DNA of 34,871 bases from the NCBI GenBank assembly GCA_018268375.1, contig JAFDWS010000001.1, positions 218,502 to 253,372 on the forward strand, given 5' to 3'. Below, piece after piece: positions 14,716-21,583 of this stretch. A program made the position numbers and the translations under genes. The notes under the pieces are model-generated. The model saw only the letters and a list, made by a program, of their open reading frames with translations, did no database searches and was not told where the DNA came from. Source of the stretch: Armatimonadota bacterium (GTDB lineage Bacteria > Armatimonadota > Fimbriimonadia > Fimbriimonadales > Fimbriimonadaceae). Numbering within the stretch: position 1 is the first letter of the stretch; each line of letters opens with the position of its first letter.

Positions 14716-16050
14716 TTACTGTGCCAAGGCCGATTTTAGTTCAGCCGCGAACTGGTCGATCTCTGATTTGGTCCGAATCTCGGTGACGGCGACCAGCAAC
14801 GAGTTCTCCATTCCAGGATAGTAAGGTCCCAACGGCAGACCGGCAAGGATTCCCTTCGCGAGGAGCGCGTCGCGTACTGCTGTCGCCGACCTGGGTAGAT
14901 CGAGGACGAACTCGCCGAAGACTTTGCCCTTGAACCGCTGCTTGCCCCCCGCCTCTGTCAACTTTTGGAGGGCATATTGGGTGTTTCGGACGGTCGACTC
15001 AGCTACGGAGCGAAGGCCGTTCTTGCCGACCGCACACATGTAGACCGTCGCCGCGACCCCCATGAGTGCTTCGTTCGTACAAATGTTGCTCGTCGCTTTC
15101 TCTCGACGGATATCTTGCTCCCGAGTCCGCAGAGTCATCGTGTAGCCTGGCCGGCCCTCATGGTCGGTCGTCCGGCCCACGATCCTGCCCGGAATCTGGC
15201 GAACGAACTCCCGCTTGCAGGTGAACAGCCCAAGAAGGGGCCCGCCAAAGCCCATGGGAATGCCAAGAGGCTGCCCTTCGCCTGTCACGATGTCGGCGTC
15301 AAATTCGCCTGGAGGCGGCAGCACACCGCACGCAATCGGATCCGCACTCACCAGGAACATCGCCCCGACCCGACGGGCAGCGTCCTTCACCGCGCCCAAG
15401 TCTTCGATCGTCCCAAAGAAGTTCGGGTACTGAACGACGACCGCGGCCACATCCTGCCCGAGCGAGTCGAGGTCCTCTGTCGCTCCCGATGCGGCGGGCA
15501 AGCCTCGAACCTCGATCCCCATCGACCAGCAATACGTGTCAAGGACCTGACGATAGTGCGGATGGATCGCCTCGCTGACCGCCACGACCCTGCGCTTCGT
15601 CACGTAGGTGGCCATAATGGCCGCTTCGGCGATCGCAGTCGCACCATCGTACATGGAGGCGTTGGAAACGTCCATCCCGTACAGCTCCGCAACCATCGAC
15701 TGGAACTCATAGATCGTTTGCAGCAGCCCTTGGCTGACCTCCGGTTGATACGGGGTGTAGGCGGTCAGGAATTCGCCGCGGGAGATCACGGCACCAACTG
15801 AGGAAGGAATGTACCGATCGTAGATGCCTGCACCCAAGAAGCAGGTGACCCGGCTGAGGTCGACGTTCTTCTCGCTCAGGTCGCGAAGGTGCCCATAAAG
15901 GCGGTGCTCGTCGAGCCCCTTCGGAACGTTCAGGGGACGCTTCAGGCGAAGGCTGGGCGGGATTTCTCGAAAGAGGTCTTCGACCGCTTGGACGCCGATC
16001 GTCTCAAGCATCTGCCGCCTGTCTTCTTCGGTATGAGGGATGTAAGGCAT
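14716..16050 (-). CDS. gcvPA: Glycine dehydrogenase (decarboxylating), subunit 1
   Basis: N-terminal-type, PLP-free subunit that pairs with GcvPB to form the glycine decarboxylase. 444 residues, normal length. Motifs: MPYIPHTEEDRRQML at the start, CFLGAGIYDRYIPSSV, FLTAYTPYQPEVSQGLLQ, MDVSNASMYDGATAIAEA, QYPNFFGTIEDLG, GIPMGFGGPLLGLF, IPGRIVGRTTD and REKATSNICTNEALMG. The start overlaps the gcvH stop by one base (TGATG), so the two are translationally coupled. gcvT is not in the window. Confidence 0.97.
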   Translation of the reverse strand: MPYIPHTEEDRRQMLETIGVQAVEDLFREIPPSLRLKRPLNVPKGLDEHRLYGHLRDLSEKNVDLSRVTCFLGAGIYDRYIPSSVGAVISRGEFLTAYTPYQPEVSQGLLQTIYEFQSMVAELYGMDVSNASMYDGATAIAEAAIMATYVTKRRVVAVSEAIHPHYRQVLDTYCWSMGIEVRGLPAASGATEDLDSLGQDVAAVVVQYPNFFGTIEDLGAVKDAARRVGAMFLVSADPIACGVLPPPGEFDADIVTGEGQPLGIPMGFGGPLLGLFTCKREFVRQIPGRIVGRTTDHEGRPGYTMTLRTREQDIRREKATSNICTNEALMGVAATVYMCAVGKNGLRSVAESTVRNTQYALQKLTEAGGKQRFKGKVFGEFVLDLPRSATAVRDALLAKGILAGLPLGPYYPGMENSLLVAVTEIRTKSEIDQFAAELKSALAQ

Positions 16051-16427
16051 CAGTCGAGCGAAGCTTGGTACGTCGCCGGATCCATGAGGCCACCGAGTTG
16101 GCCGGGGTCGGACATTTTCACCTTTATGAGCCAGCCCGATCCATAAGGGTCGGAGTTGACCAGTTCGCTCTGGGCACCCAGGCTCTCGTTGGTCGCCACA
16201 ACCTCTCCGCCTATCGGGGCATAAAGGTCGGAGACCGTCTTCACGCTCTCAACGGTGCCGAAGCTCTCCTCAGCGCTGAGCGCGCGCCCCGCTGTTGGCA
16301 GCTCGACGAAGACGATGTCGCCCAATTCGCTTTGAGCGTGGTCAGTGATGCCGATCGTGGCGGTGTCACCATCGACGCGGACCCATTCGTGCGACTTGGT
16401 GTACTTAAGGTCGGACGGGACGTTCAA
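16050..16427 (-). CDS. gcvH: Glycine cleavage system H protein
   Basis: Lipoyl carrier of the glycine cleavage system. 125 residues with KYTKSHEWVRVDGD, IGITDHAQSELGDIVFVELP and ESFGTVESVKTVSDLYAPIGG; Lys63 is the lipoylation site. It ends with the family's W-L-I-K-V and M-D-x-x-x-Y segments. The start codon is TTG at 16427, supported by a canonical AGAGGA at 16435-16440 with a 7-base spacer; no ATG or GTG gives the conserved N-terminus. The lipoyl group is probably added by the LipM/LplA-like enzyme encoded at 10859-11530. Confidence 0.97.
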   Translation of the reverse strand: MNVPSDLKYTKSHEWVRVDGDTATIGITDHAQSELGDIVFVELPTAGRALSAEESFGTVESVKTVSDLYAPIGGEVVATNESLGAQSELVNSDPYGSGWLIKVKMSDPGQLGGLMDPATYQASLD

Positions 16428-16434
16428 TTCAAGA

Positions 16435-16440
16435 TCCTCT
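16435..16440 (-). promoter_or_regulatory. Shine-Dalgarno that fixes the gcvH TTG start
   Basis: AGAGGA on the reverse strand, 7 bases before TTG 16427. It is one of the few clear ribosome binding sites in the window. TAGACT about 15 bases further upstream is a possible -10. Confidence 0.6.
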
Positions 16441-16474
16441 TGGCTCCAGAGTCTACCGGGAGTCCTCCGGGGGT

Positions 16475-16517
16475 GCGCGACCTTGGTCGCGCTTTGGCGT
16501 GTTTCGGCCCCGCCGAA
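16475..16517. repeat. Two perfect inverted repeats upstream of gcvH
   Basis: GCGCGACC-tt-GGTCGCGC (16475-16492, 8-bp stem) and TTCGGC-ccc-GCCGAA (16503-16517, 6-bp stem) lie in the 109-base gap between the small membrane gene and gcvH. Neither is followed by a T-tract on the reverse strand. They could be a double terminator of the upstream gene or regulatory sites for gcvH-gcvPA. No glycine-riboswitch signature was found. Confidence 0.5.
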
Positions 16518-16536
16518 CGGAAAGGCTTAGGATTGC

Positions 16537-16782
16537 TCAGTGCAGTTCGCTCTCCAATCCCCTTTTGACCCTTTGGATTAAGAGTCCAGGGACGAGCAGG
16601 AGGATTCCGGCCAGAGCCAGGATCGGACCGAGCCAGAACGACATCCAACTCACCCAAAAACCGAAGCCGTTCAGGACGCCAAAGAGGCCCATCATTGCGC
16701 TTGCCAGGAGCAGCAGTCCTCCGACACCGGTGAGAACAGTCGCAACGTCTCTCGCGTCCTGCACTTCCCTAAACGTCGCCAC
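16537..16782 (-). CDS. Small two-helix membrane protein, unknown function
   Basis: 81 residues from GTG 16782. A short polar start (MATFREVQDARDVATVL) is followed by two hydrophobic segments (about residues 18-40 and 48-68) and a basic C-terminal tail (QRVKRGLESELH), as expected for an inner-membrane hairpin protein. No family recognised. TAGAAT at 16789-16794 ends 6 bases before the GTG, so the message is probably leaderless. It lies upstream of gcvH on the same strand, separated by two hairpins, and divergent from the carB half-gene. Confidence 0.7.
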   Translation of the reverse strand: MATFREVQDARDVATVLTGVGGLLLLASAMMGLFGVLNGFGFWVSWMSFWLGPILALAGILLLVPGLLIQRVKRGLESELH

Positions 16783-16850
16783 ACGACCATTCTACGGCAC
16801 GAAACCTTCGACGCCCACGCTGCCTCCCGTTAGGCACCTAGACCTCCGGC

Positions 16851-16856
16851 CATAAT
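16851..16856 (+). promoter_or_regulatory. -10-like element before carB
   Basis: CATAAT (5/6 of TATAAT) ends 11 bases before the carB ATG 16868, with no Shine-Dalgarno between. This predicts a leader of about five bases or fewer. No convincing -35 element. Confidence 0.4.
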
Positions 16857-16867
16857 AAAGACACTCC

Positions 16868-18589
16868 ATGAAGCCGACCGTCCTCGTCCTGGGCTCCGGC
16901 CCCATTCGCATCGGACAGGGCATCGAGTTCGACTACTCGTGCGTTCACAGTGTGTGGGCGCTTCAGGAGAGCGGCTACCGGGCCATCATCATCAACAACA
17001 ACCCGGAGACGGTCAGCACCGACTTCGACACCGGCGACGGCCTTTACTTCGAACCCGTGACCCTCAAGGACGTTCTCGCCGTCGTTGAGCACGAGAAGGT
17101 CGAGGGTGTTGTCGTCCAATTCGGCGGCCAAACCGCAATCAATTTGGCGCAGGGTTTGGAAGCGGCTGGCGTCAAGGTCTTGGGCACGCCTCCCAGCGCC
17201 ATTGCCGCTGCAGAAGACCGCGACCAATTCGACCGACTTTTGGTGGAATTGGACATCCCCAAGCCTCCCGGACGAGCGGTGCGCTCGCTGAAGGAGGCGC
17301 TGGAAGTCGCGAGAGAGATCAAGTACCCGGTGCTCGTGCGACCCAGCTTCGTTTTGGGCGGCCGCGCCATGGACATCGTATTCGAAGAAGCGCACCTTGA
17401 GCGCTTCTATGGTGAGGCGGAGGAGGCAAACCCCGGCCAGCCGGTGTTGGTCGACAAGTACTTCTTCGGCATCGAGGCCGAGGTCGATGTGATCTCGGAC
17501 GGGCAGGACACGCTCGTCCCCGGCATCATGCAGCACATTGAGCGGGCGGGCGTCCACAGCGGCGACTCGATGGCGGTCTATCCCCCCGTCGCCCTCGACA
17601 AGGAGACGCAATGGCGCATGGTCGAGATCGCGTGCCAGATCGCCAAGCGCCTCGGGGTCAAGGGCTTGATGAACATCCAGTTCGTCGTTCAGGACGGCGA
17701 GGTGTTCGTCATCGAGGTGAACCCCCGGGCGAGCCGGACTGTTCCCTACCTTAGCAAGGTGACCGGCATTCCCATGGTGCAGTTGGCGAGCCGCACGATG
17801 ATGGGAGAGACTCTGGAGTCCCTCGGCTATACAAGCGGGTTATGGTGTGCCCAGGTCGACTCGACATCCGAATCTCACTGGCGCCGATTCTCCGACGTGC
17901 CCTGCCAACCGAGCCTGAAGGGCCGAATCGCCAACCGCGAGGACTTCTTGCACGGAGGACTGGAGCAATCCCGATTGTTCGCGGTGAAGGCGCCGGTCTT
18001 CAGCTTCCAAAAGCTGGGGCGGGTCGAGCCCTCCCTCGGGCCCGAAATGAAGTCGACAGGCGAAGTCCTCGGCATCGACGCGAACTATGAGGCGGCCCTC
18101 TATAAGGCGCTTGTGGCCAGCGGGGTCACGTTCAAGCCGCGAGGGCAAGTGATCATCACCGTTGCCGACCAGGACAAGGCGATGGCGGTCGAAATCGCCA
18201 GGAACTTGGTAGGACGAGGCTATGCGGTCGCTGCGACAGGCGGAACCCATGACATTCTGTCAGCGAGCGGCGTCCGTACTGAGCGGCTCAATAAGATCCA
18301 AGAGGGGTCGCCCAACATCCTTGAGCGTCTCTTTATGGGTGAAGTGAGCCTCATGGTCAACACGCCCGGCCCCGCTCATATGGCAACGGCGGACGCCTCC
18401 AGAATCCGACGTGCGTGCATTGAGACTGGGGTGGCCTGCGTCACAAGCATCGACACGGCCGCTGCGCTCGCAAGGGCCCTCGCCGTCTTCGAAGATCCTT
18501 CCCTCGCCCAGTGCAAGACGGTAGGCGAGTATTTGCAGGCTGCTTCGACGCACGCGGAGTCGGCGTCTGGAAAGGTATCTTTGACATGA
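16868..18589 (+). CDS. carB: Carbamoyl-phosphate synthase large chain, C-terminal half (split CarB)
   Basis: 573 residues against about 1,070 for full-length CarB. It begins at the second synthetase half (VLGSGPIRIGQGIEFDYSCV), which in E. coli starts near residue 553. It contains the ATP-grasp domain that phosphorylates carbamate (VVQFGGQTAINLAQ, YPVLVRPSFVLGGRAMDIV, GIMQHIERAGVHSGDS, FVIEVNPRASRTVP) and the C-terminal allosteric MGS-like domain (TGEVLGIDANYEAA, VAATGGTHDILSASGV). The N-terminal half, which makes carboxyphosphate, is absent and nothing upstream encodes it. Relative to E. coli there is an insertion of about 41 residues between GETLESLG and VKAPVFSF (17828-17983). The reading frame is intact. 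Separately encoded halves are known in Aquifex and methanogens. The next gene overlaps the stop (ATGA). Confidence 0.95.
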   Translation: MKPTVLVLGSGPIRIGQGIEFDYSCVHSVWALQESGYRAIIINNNPETVSTDFDTGDGLYFEPVTLKDVLAVVEHEKVEGVVVQFGGQTAINLAQGLEAAGVKVLGTPPSAIAAAEDRDQFDRLLVELDIPKPPGRAVRSLKEALEVAREIKYPVLVRPSFVLGGRAMDIVFEEAHLERFYGEAEEANPGQPVLVDKYFFGIEAEVDVISDGQDTLVPGIMQHIERAGVHSGDSMAVYPPVALDKETQWRMVEIACQIAKRLGVKGLMNIQFVVQDGEVFVIEVNPRASRTVPYLSKVTGIPMVQLASRTMMGETLESLGYTSGLWCAQVDSTSESHWRRFSDVPCQPSLKGRIANREDFLHGGLEQSRLFAVKAPVFSFQKLGRVEPSLGPEMKSTGEVLGIDANYEAALYKALVASGVTFKPRGQVIITVADQDKAMAVEIARNLVGRGYAVAATGGTHDILSASGVRTERLNKIQEGSPNILERLFMGEVSLMVNTPGPAHMATADASRIRRACIETGVACVTSIDTAAALARALAVFEDPSLAQCKTVGEYLQAASTHAESASGKVSLT

Positions 18590-19092
18590 TGCCTGAGGAC
18601 TTTCCCGAGGGTTCTGGCGAATACGAGTCGCCACCATCGTTCTTCCCGTACGACGAGTCTTCTCCGATTGAAGACCATCCGGGCGACTACGGCCCGCCCG
18701 TCGAGGTTCAAGTCGAAGCGGTCTACATGACCCAGACCCCGAACCAATCTCAGCAGTTCGTGTTGCTGACCGACGGTGAGCGCAAGTTACCGATCGTCAT
18801 CGGCCCGTTTGAGGCCACCAGCATCACATTGGCCCTTGACGGGCAATATCCCGACCGCCCCATGACTCACGACCTCATGCGCACCCTGATCGAAAGGATG
18901 GGCTACACGGTCGACAGGATCGTGATCGACGATCTCTGGGGCACCACCTACTACGCGAAGATTTACGTGGTGAAGGACGAAGAGGAGAGCGAGATCGACA
19001 GCCGCCCGTCAGACGCCATCGCCCTAGCCGTGAGGTTCGAGGCCCCGATCTACGTGGCAGACGGCATCCTCGACCAAGCCAGTCACACCTGA
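18586..19092 (+). CDS. Bifunctional nuclease-family (BFN/DUF151) protein
   Basis: 168 residues from ATG 18586, which overlaps the carB stop as ATGA. After an acidic, proline-rich N-terminus (about 1-45), the DUF151 domain begins with VEVQVEAVYMTQTPNQSQQF and continues with LLTDGERKLPIVIGPFEA, ALDGQYPDRPMTHDLM, IDDLWGTTYYAKIYV and IDSRPSDAIALAVRFEAPIY, the last being the family's most conserved block. Family members are often annotated as nucleases on the basis of a plant homologue; a bacterial role is not settled. Its 3' end overlaps the convergent HAD gene by 10 bases. Confidence 0.92.
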   Translation: MMPEDFPEGSGEYESPPSFFPYDESSPIEDHPGDYGPPVEVQVEAVYMTQTPNQSQQFVLLTDGERKLPIVIGPFEATSITLALDGQYPDRPMTHDLMRTLIERMGYTVDRIVIDDLWGTTYYAKIYVVKDEEESEIDSRPSDAIALAVRFEAPIYVADGILDQASHT

Positions 19093-19862
19093 GCCGGCAC
19101 GAGGGCTTCAATCAACACCCTCAGGTCGTTCATCTCGAGATCGGGAGAGGGCCCGTCCTCTGGCTTGTCTTCCGGTTTGCCAGTGCGGGAACTCGGTGGC
19201 ACGTCGCTCGATCGCCTCACCCAGGCGCTCTGCCAGCCCACTTCAATGGCTGGAAGCATGTCGTGAGCATAGCTGTTGCCCACAAAAAGGATCTCCTTCC
19301 CCTTGCAACCGACCGCGTTCTCAGCGCGACGCATGACGGAAGCGTGGGGCTTGCCGATCCCCATTTCGCCTTCGATGAAGACGTGGTCGAAGTAGTCGCC
19401 GATACCGAGGGTCTCGATTTCCTGGCGCTGGACATCGGCGGGGCCGTTCGTGATCAGCCCAAGAGGAAAGTGCTGATGAAGGGCACTCAAGACCTCCTTC
19501 GACTCCGGGAAGAGCTTGAGGCGCTTGTCCCGCTCGACCCCATAAGCGTCTCCGATCCGCCACGCAAGTTCGGGGTCTTGCATGCCAATGGCGGCGAGGG
19601 TCTCGTTGATCAGTTGAACCCGGGTGATGGCCCCTTGTGTCAGATAAATCTCGTACCAGTGGCTGGTTTTCAGCTCATGGGCGAAGCGGCGGAACTCCTT
19701 CGCCCAAGCTTCGATCATCTCATCGGTGGTTTTGCCGGGAACGGGTTGCACGTCGAACGCCGCGCGGAGCCCGGCTTTCGCGGCATCCCAGTAGCCACAA
19801 AGGGTGTCGTCAAGGTCAAAGTACACCGCCTTGACGCCTTGTAGCCTTGCCGTCCCGCTCAT
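19083..19862 (-). CDS. HAD-superfamily hydrolase (subfamily IA type)
   Basis: About 259 residues from ATG 19862. Motif I is VYFDLDDTLC (nucleophile and acid/base Asp), motif II LITNGPAD, motif III Lys in GEMGIGKPH, motif IV FVGNSYAHDM, where the first usual Asp is Asn but the second is kept. An alpha-helical cap lies between motifs I and II. The substrate is probably a small phosphorylated metabolite but cannot be named. The C-terminal tail (PPSSRTGKPEDKPEDGPS) looks disordered. An ATG at 19868 is also in frame, but TAAACT at 19871-19876 ends 8 bases before ATG 19862, which suits a leaderless start there. It lies downstream of trpS, beyond a hairpin. Confidence 0.9.
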   Translation of the reverse strand: MSGTARLQGVKAVYFDLDDTLCGYWDAAKAGLRAAFDVQPVPGKTTDEMIEAWAKEFRRFAHELKTSHWYEIYLTQGAITRVQLINETLAAIGMQDPELAWRIGDAYGVERDKRLKLFPESKEVLSALHQHFPLGLITNGPADVQRQEIETLGIGDYFDHVFIEGEMGIGKPHASVMRRAENAVGCKGKEILFVGNSYAHDMLPAIEVGWQSAWVRRSSDVPPSSRTGKPEDKPEDGPSPDLEMNDLRVLIEALVPAQV

Positions 19863-19882
19863 CTCCATAGAGTTTATCGGTT

Positions 19883-19915
19883 TGATCTGAGCGGCCCATG
19901 AGCCTGCTCAGATCA
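19883..19915 (-). terminator. Perfect 10-bp inverted repeat overlapping the trpS stop codon
   Basis: TGATCTGAGC (19883-19892) and GCTCAGATCA (19906-19915) are perfect reverse complements around a 13-base loop. The trpS stop codon (19908-19910) lies inside the right arm. It probably ends the lysA-trpS message before the HAD gene. There is no T-tract, so it could equally be an mRNA 3'-end stabiliser or a protein site. Confidence 0.6.
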
Positions 19916-20915
19916 GGCGCATCGCTCGGCGAACCTCCGCCATCGTCTCCGAGGCGACGTCGCGGGCCTCTTCCCGACCCCGCTTCAAAATCGCGTCAAT
20001 GCTCGCATCGTCGAGGTCTTTCCTCCGCTCACGGAACGGCACTAAGAACTCGTTCAGCCTCTCGATGAGGTCGTTCTTGTTCTGCATGCACCCTCGCTCG
20101 CCGCGACGGTCTTCCTCCCATTGGGTCTGCCAATCGGGGGAGTACAACTTCAAATACTGACAAACGGCGCATCCTTCAGGAATGCCGGGGTCGGTCTTCC
20201 GCATCTTGCTCGGCGTCGTGAAAGCGCTCTTCACTTTCTGCGCCACAGCATCGGCGTCGTCGGTGAGATAGATACAGTTGTCGTACGACTTGCTCATTTT
20301 GCGAAGCTGGCCGTTTTCGTCCACGTCCAGGCCGGGCAACTTCGACCTCAAATCATCGTCGTCGATAATGTCTTTGAACTCCGGGAAGACTTCGGCTCCA
20401 AATGCAGCGTTAAAGGACCTCCCAACCTCGCGCGAAAGCTCCAGGTGGGGTGCCTGGTCTTTGCCGACCGGAACCCCGTACGGCCGGTAAAGGAGGATGT
20501 CGGCGGCTTGCAGGACGGGATAGCCGAGCAGCCCGTAGGAGACTTGCCTGCCCTCTGCGAGGTCTTCCCTCTTCTCCTTGTAGGTCGGCACGCGCTCGAG
20601 CTTGCCGAGACCGGTGACCATGCTGAAGATCAAATGCAGCTCAGCGTGCTCAGGAACTTGGGACTGGATGAAAATCGGCGACTTGTCAGGATCGATCCCG
20701 GCCGCGATATAGTCCTTAGCGACCTCGCGGCTGTTGTAGGCGAGGTCAGGGGGCACGTCTCCCATCGTGGTCAGGGCGTGATAGTCCGCGACCATGCAGA
20801 AGACCCTGTAATCCGATTGCAGCCGGATCCAGTTGCGCAGCGCGCCTTCGTAGTTGCCCAGATGCAACCGCGGGTTCGTAGCCCGCATCCCACTCAGAAT
20901 CCGCCGCTCGCTCAT
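19908..20915 (-). CDS. trpS: Tryptophanyl-tRNA synthetase
   Basis: Class I aminoacyl-tRNA synthetase that charges tRNA-Trp. 335 residues from ATG 20915 (MSERRILSGM), the normal start; an open frame continues 52 codons upstream into the neighbouring gene but is not family-like. Signature 1 (HIGH-type) is PRLHLGNYEGAL (residues 16-27) and signature 2 is KMSKSYDN (about residue 200). Also present are VADYHALTT, YPVLQAADILLYRP, VPVGKDQAPHLELSRE, and a C-terminal ...AEVRRAM helix. The start overlaps the stop of the upstream site-2-protease-like gene (ATGA), so the two are translationally coupled. The stop lies in a 10-bp hairpin. Confidence 0.97.
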   Translation of the reverse strand: MSERRILSGMRATNPRLHLGNYEGALRNWIRLQSDYRVFCMVADYHALTTMGDVPPDLAYNSREVAKDYIAAGIDPDKSPIFIQSQVPEHAELHLIFSMVTGLGKLERVPTYKEKREDLAEGRQVSYGLLGYPVLQAADILLYRPYGVPVGKDQAPHLELSREVGRSFNAAFGAEVFPEFKDIIDDDDLRSKLPGLDVDENGQLRKMSKSYDNCIYLTDDADAVAQKVKSAFTTPSKMRKTDPGIPEGCAVCQYLKLYSPDWQTQWEEDRRGERGCMQNKNDLIERLNEFLVPFRERRKDLDDASIDAILKRGREEARDVASETMAEVRRAMRLI

Positions 20916-21583
20916 AGAGCCGAATAGGGTACTCCCGTCAACAGGTGGAACAGGGCCTTTATGGGGGGGCCGATGAGGAGCCAGAGTATGCCTGGGCCGG
21001 GCATCAGCTGTCCCACAAGAATGACCGCGATCAAGATCGTCCAGCCGAATTGGCGGTTCCAGTTGGTCCACTTGGTCCGGCTTTTTTCATCCAGGAAGGA
21101 ACCGAAGATCCACATACCGTCGAGTGGACCGAGCGGCAGCAGGTTAAAAAAGCACAGGGCGAGGTTGATCTGAACCCCTCGGACAACCAGTGCCGAAAAG
21201 AAGTCTCCCTGGAGCATCGCCGGGTTGGCGGTCAATGCCACACGCAAGACCCCAGCGTAGACCGCCGCTTGGAACAGGTTCGAGAAAGGCCCCGCAAGGA
21301 CAGCAATGAAGTGGTCCCACCGAGGGTTCCGCATCTTGCTCGGATCCATCGGTACGGGCCTTCCCCATCCGATTCCAAACCCGGTCAGCGTCGTCAGGAT
21401 GATCATGATCGTCCCGAGAGGGTCAAAGTGGTTGAAGAGGTTCAGGGTGACCCGGCCGAAATAGCGCGGGGTCGGATCGCCCGCCATGTCGGCGAACTTG
21501 GCGTGGCAATACTCATGGATGCCGATGGCAAGGAAGATCACGAGCAGGGTAGCGGCCAAGACGGGGATGGGAGGGATCTGCAT
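20912..21583 (-). CDS. Site-2-protease-like M50 membrane metalloprotease
   Basis: 223 residues with about five hydrophobic segments. The zinc motif HEYCH lies in the first helix (IGIHEYCHAKFADMAGDP), and the third ligand Asp is in LLPLGPLDG; AGPFSNL is the conserved loop of the family. There is no PDZ domain, so it belongs to the small S2P-M50 group distinct from RseP. The substrate is unknown. It sits between lysA (its ATG directly follows the lysA TGA with no gap) and trpS (ATGA overlap). This very tight lysA-M50-trpS arrangement implies co-translation. Confidence 0.93.
   Translation of the reverse strand: MQIPPIPVLAATLLVIFLAIGIHEYCHAKFADMAGDPTPRYFGRVTLNLFNHFDPLGTIMIILTTLTGFGIGWGRPVPMDPSKMRNPRWDHFIAVLAGPFSNLFQAAVYAGVLRVALTANPAMLQGDFFSALVVRGVQINLALCFFNLLPLGPLDGMWIFGSFLDEKSRTKWTNWNRQFGWTILIAVILVGQLMPGPGILWLLIGPPIKALFHLLTGVPYSAL

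Noticed and set aside
16428..16536. Glycine riboswitch before gcvH
   Set aside because: Only 109 bases are available and none of the conserved riboswitch core sequences was found on the reverse strand.
17828..17983. Paired frameshifts creating the CarB insertion
   Set aside because: The frame stays open and in register on both sides, and the alternative plus frame in this region shows no CarB-like sequence, so a true insertion is more likely.
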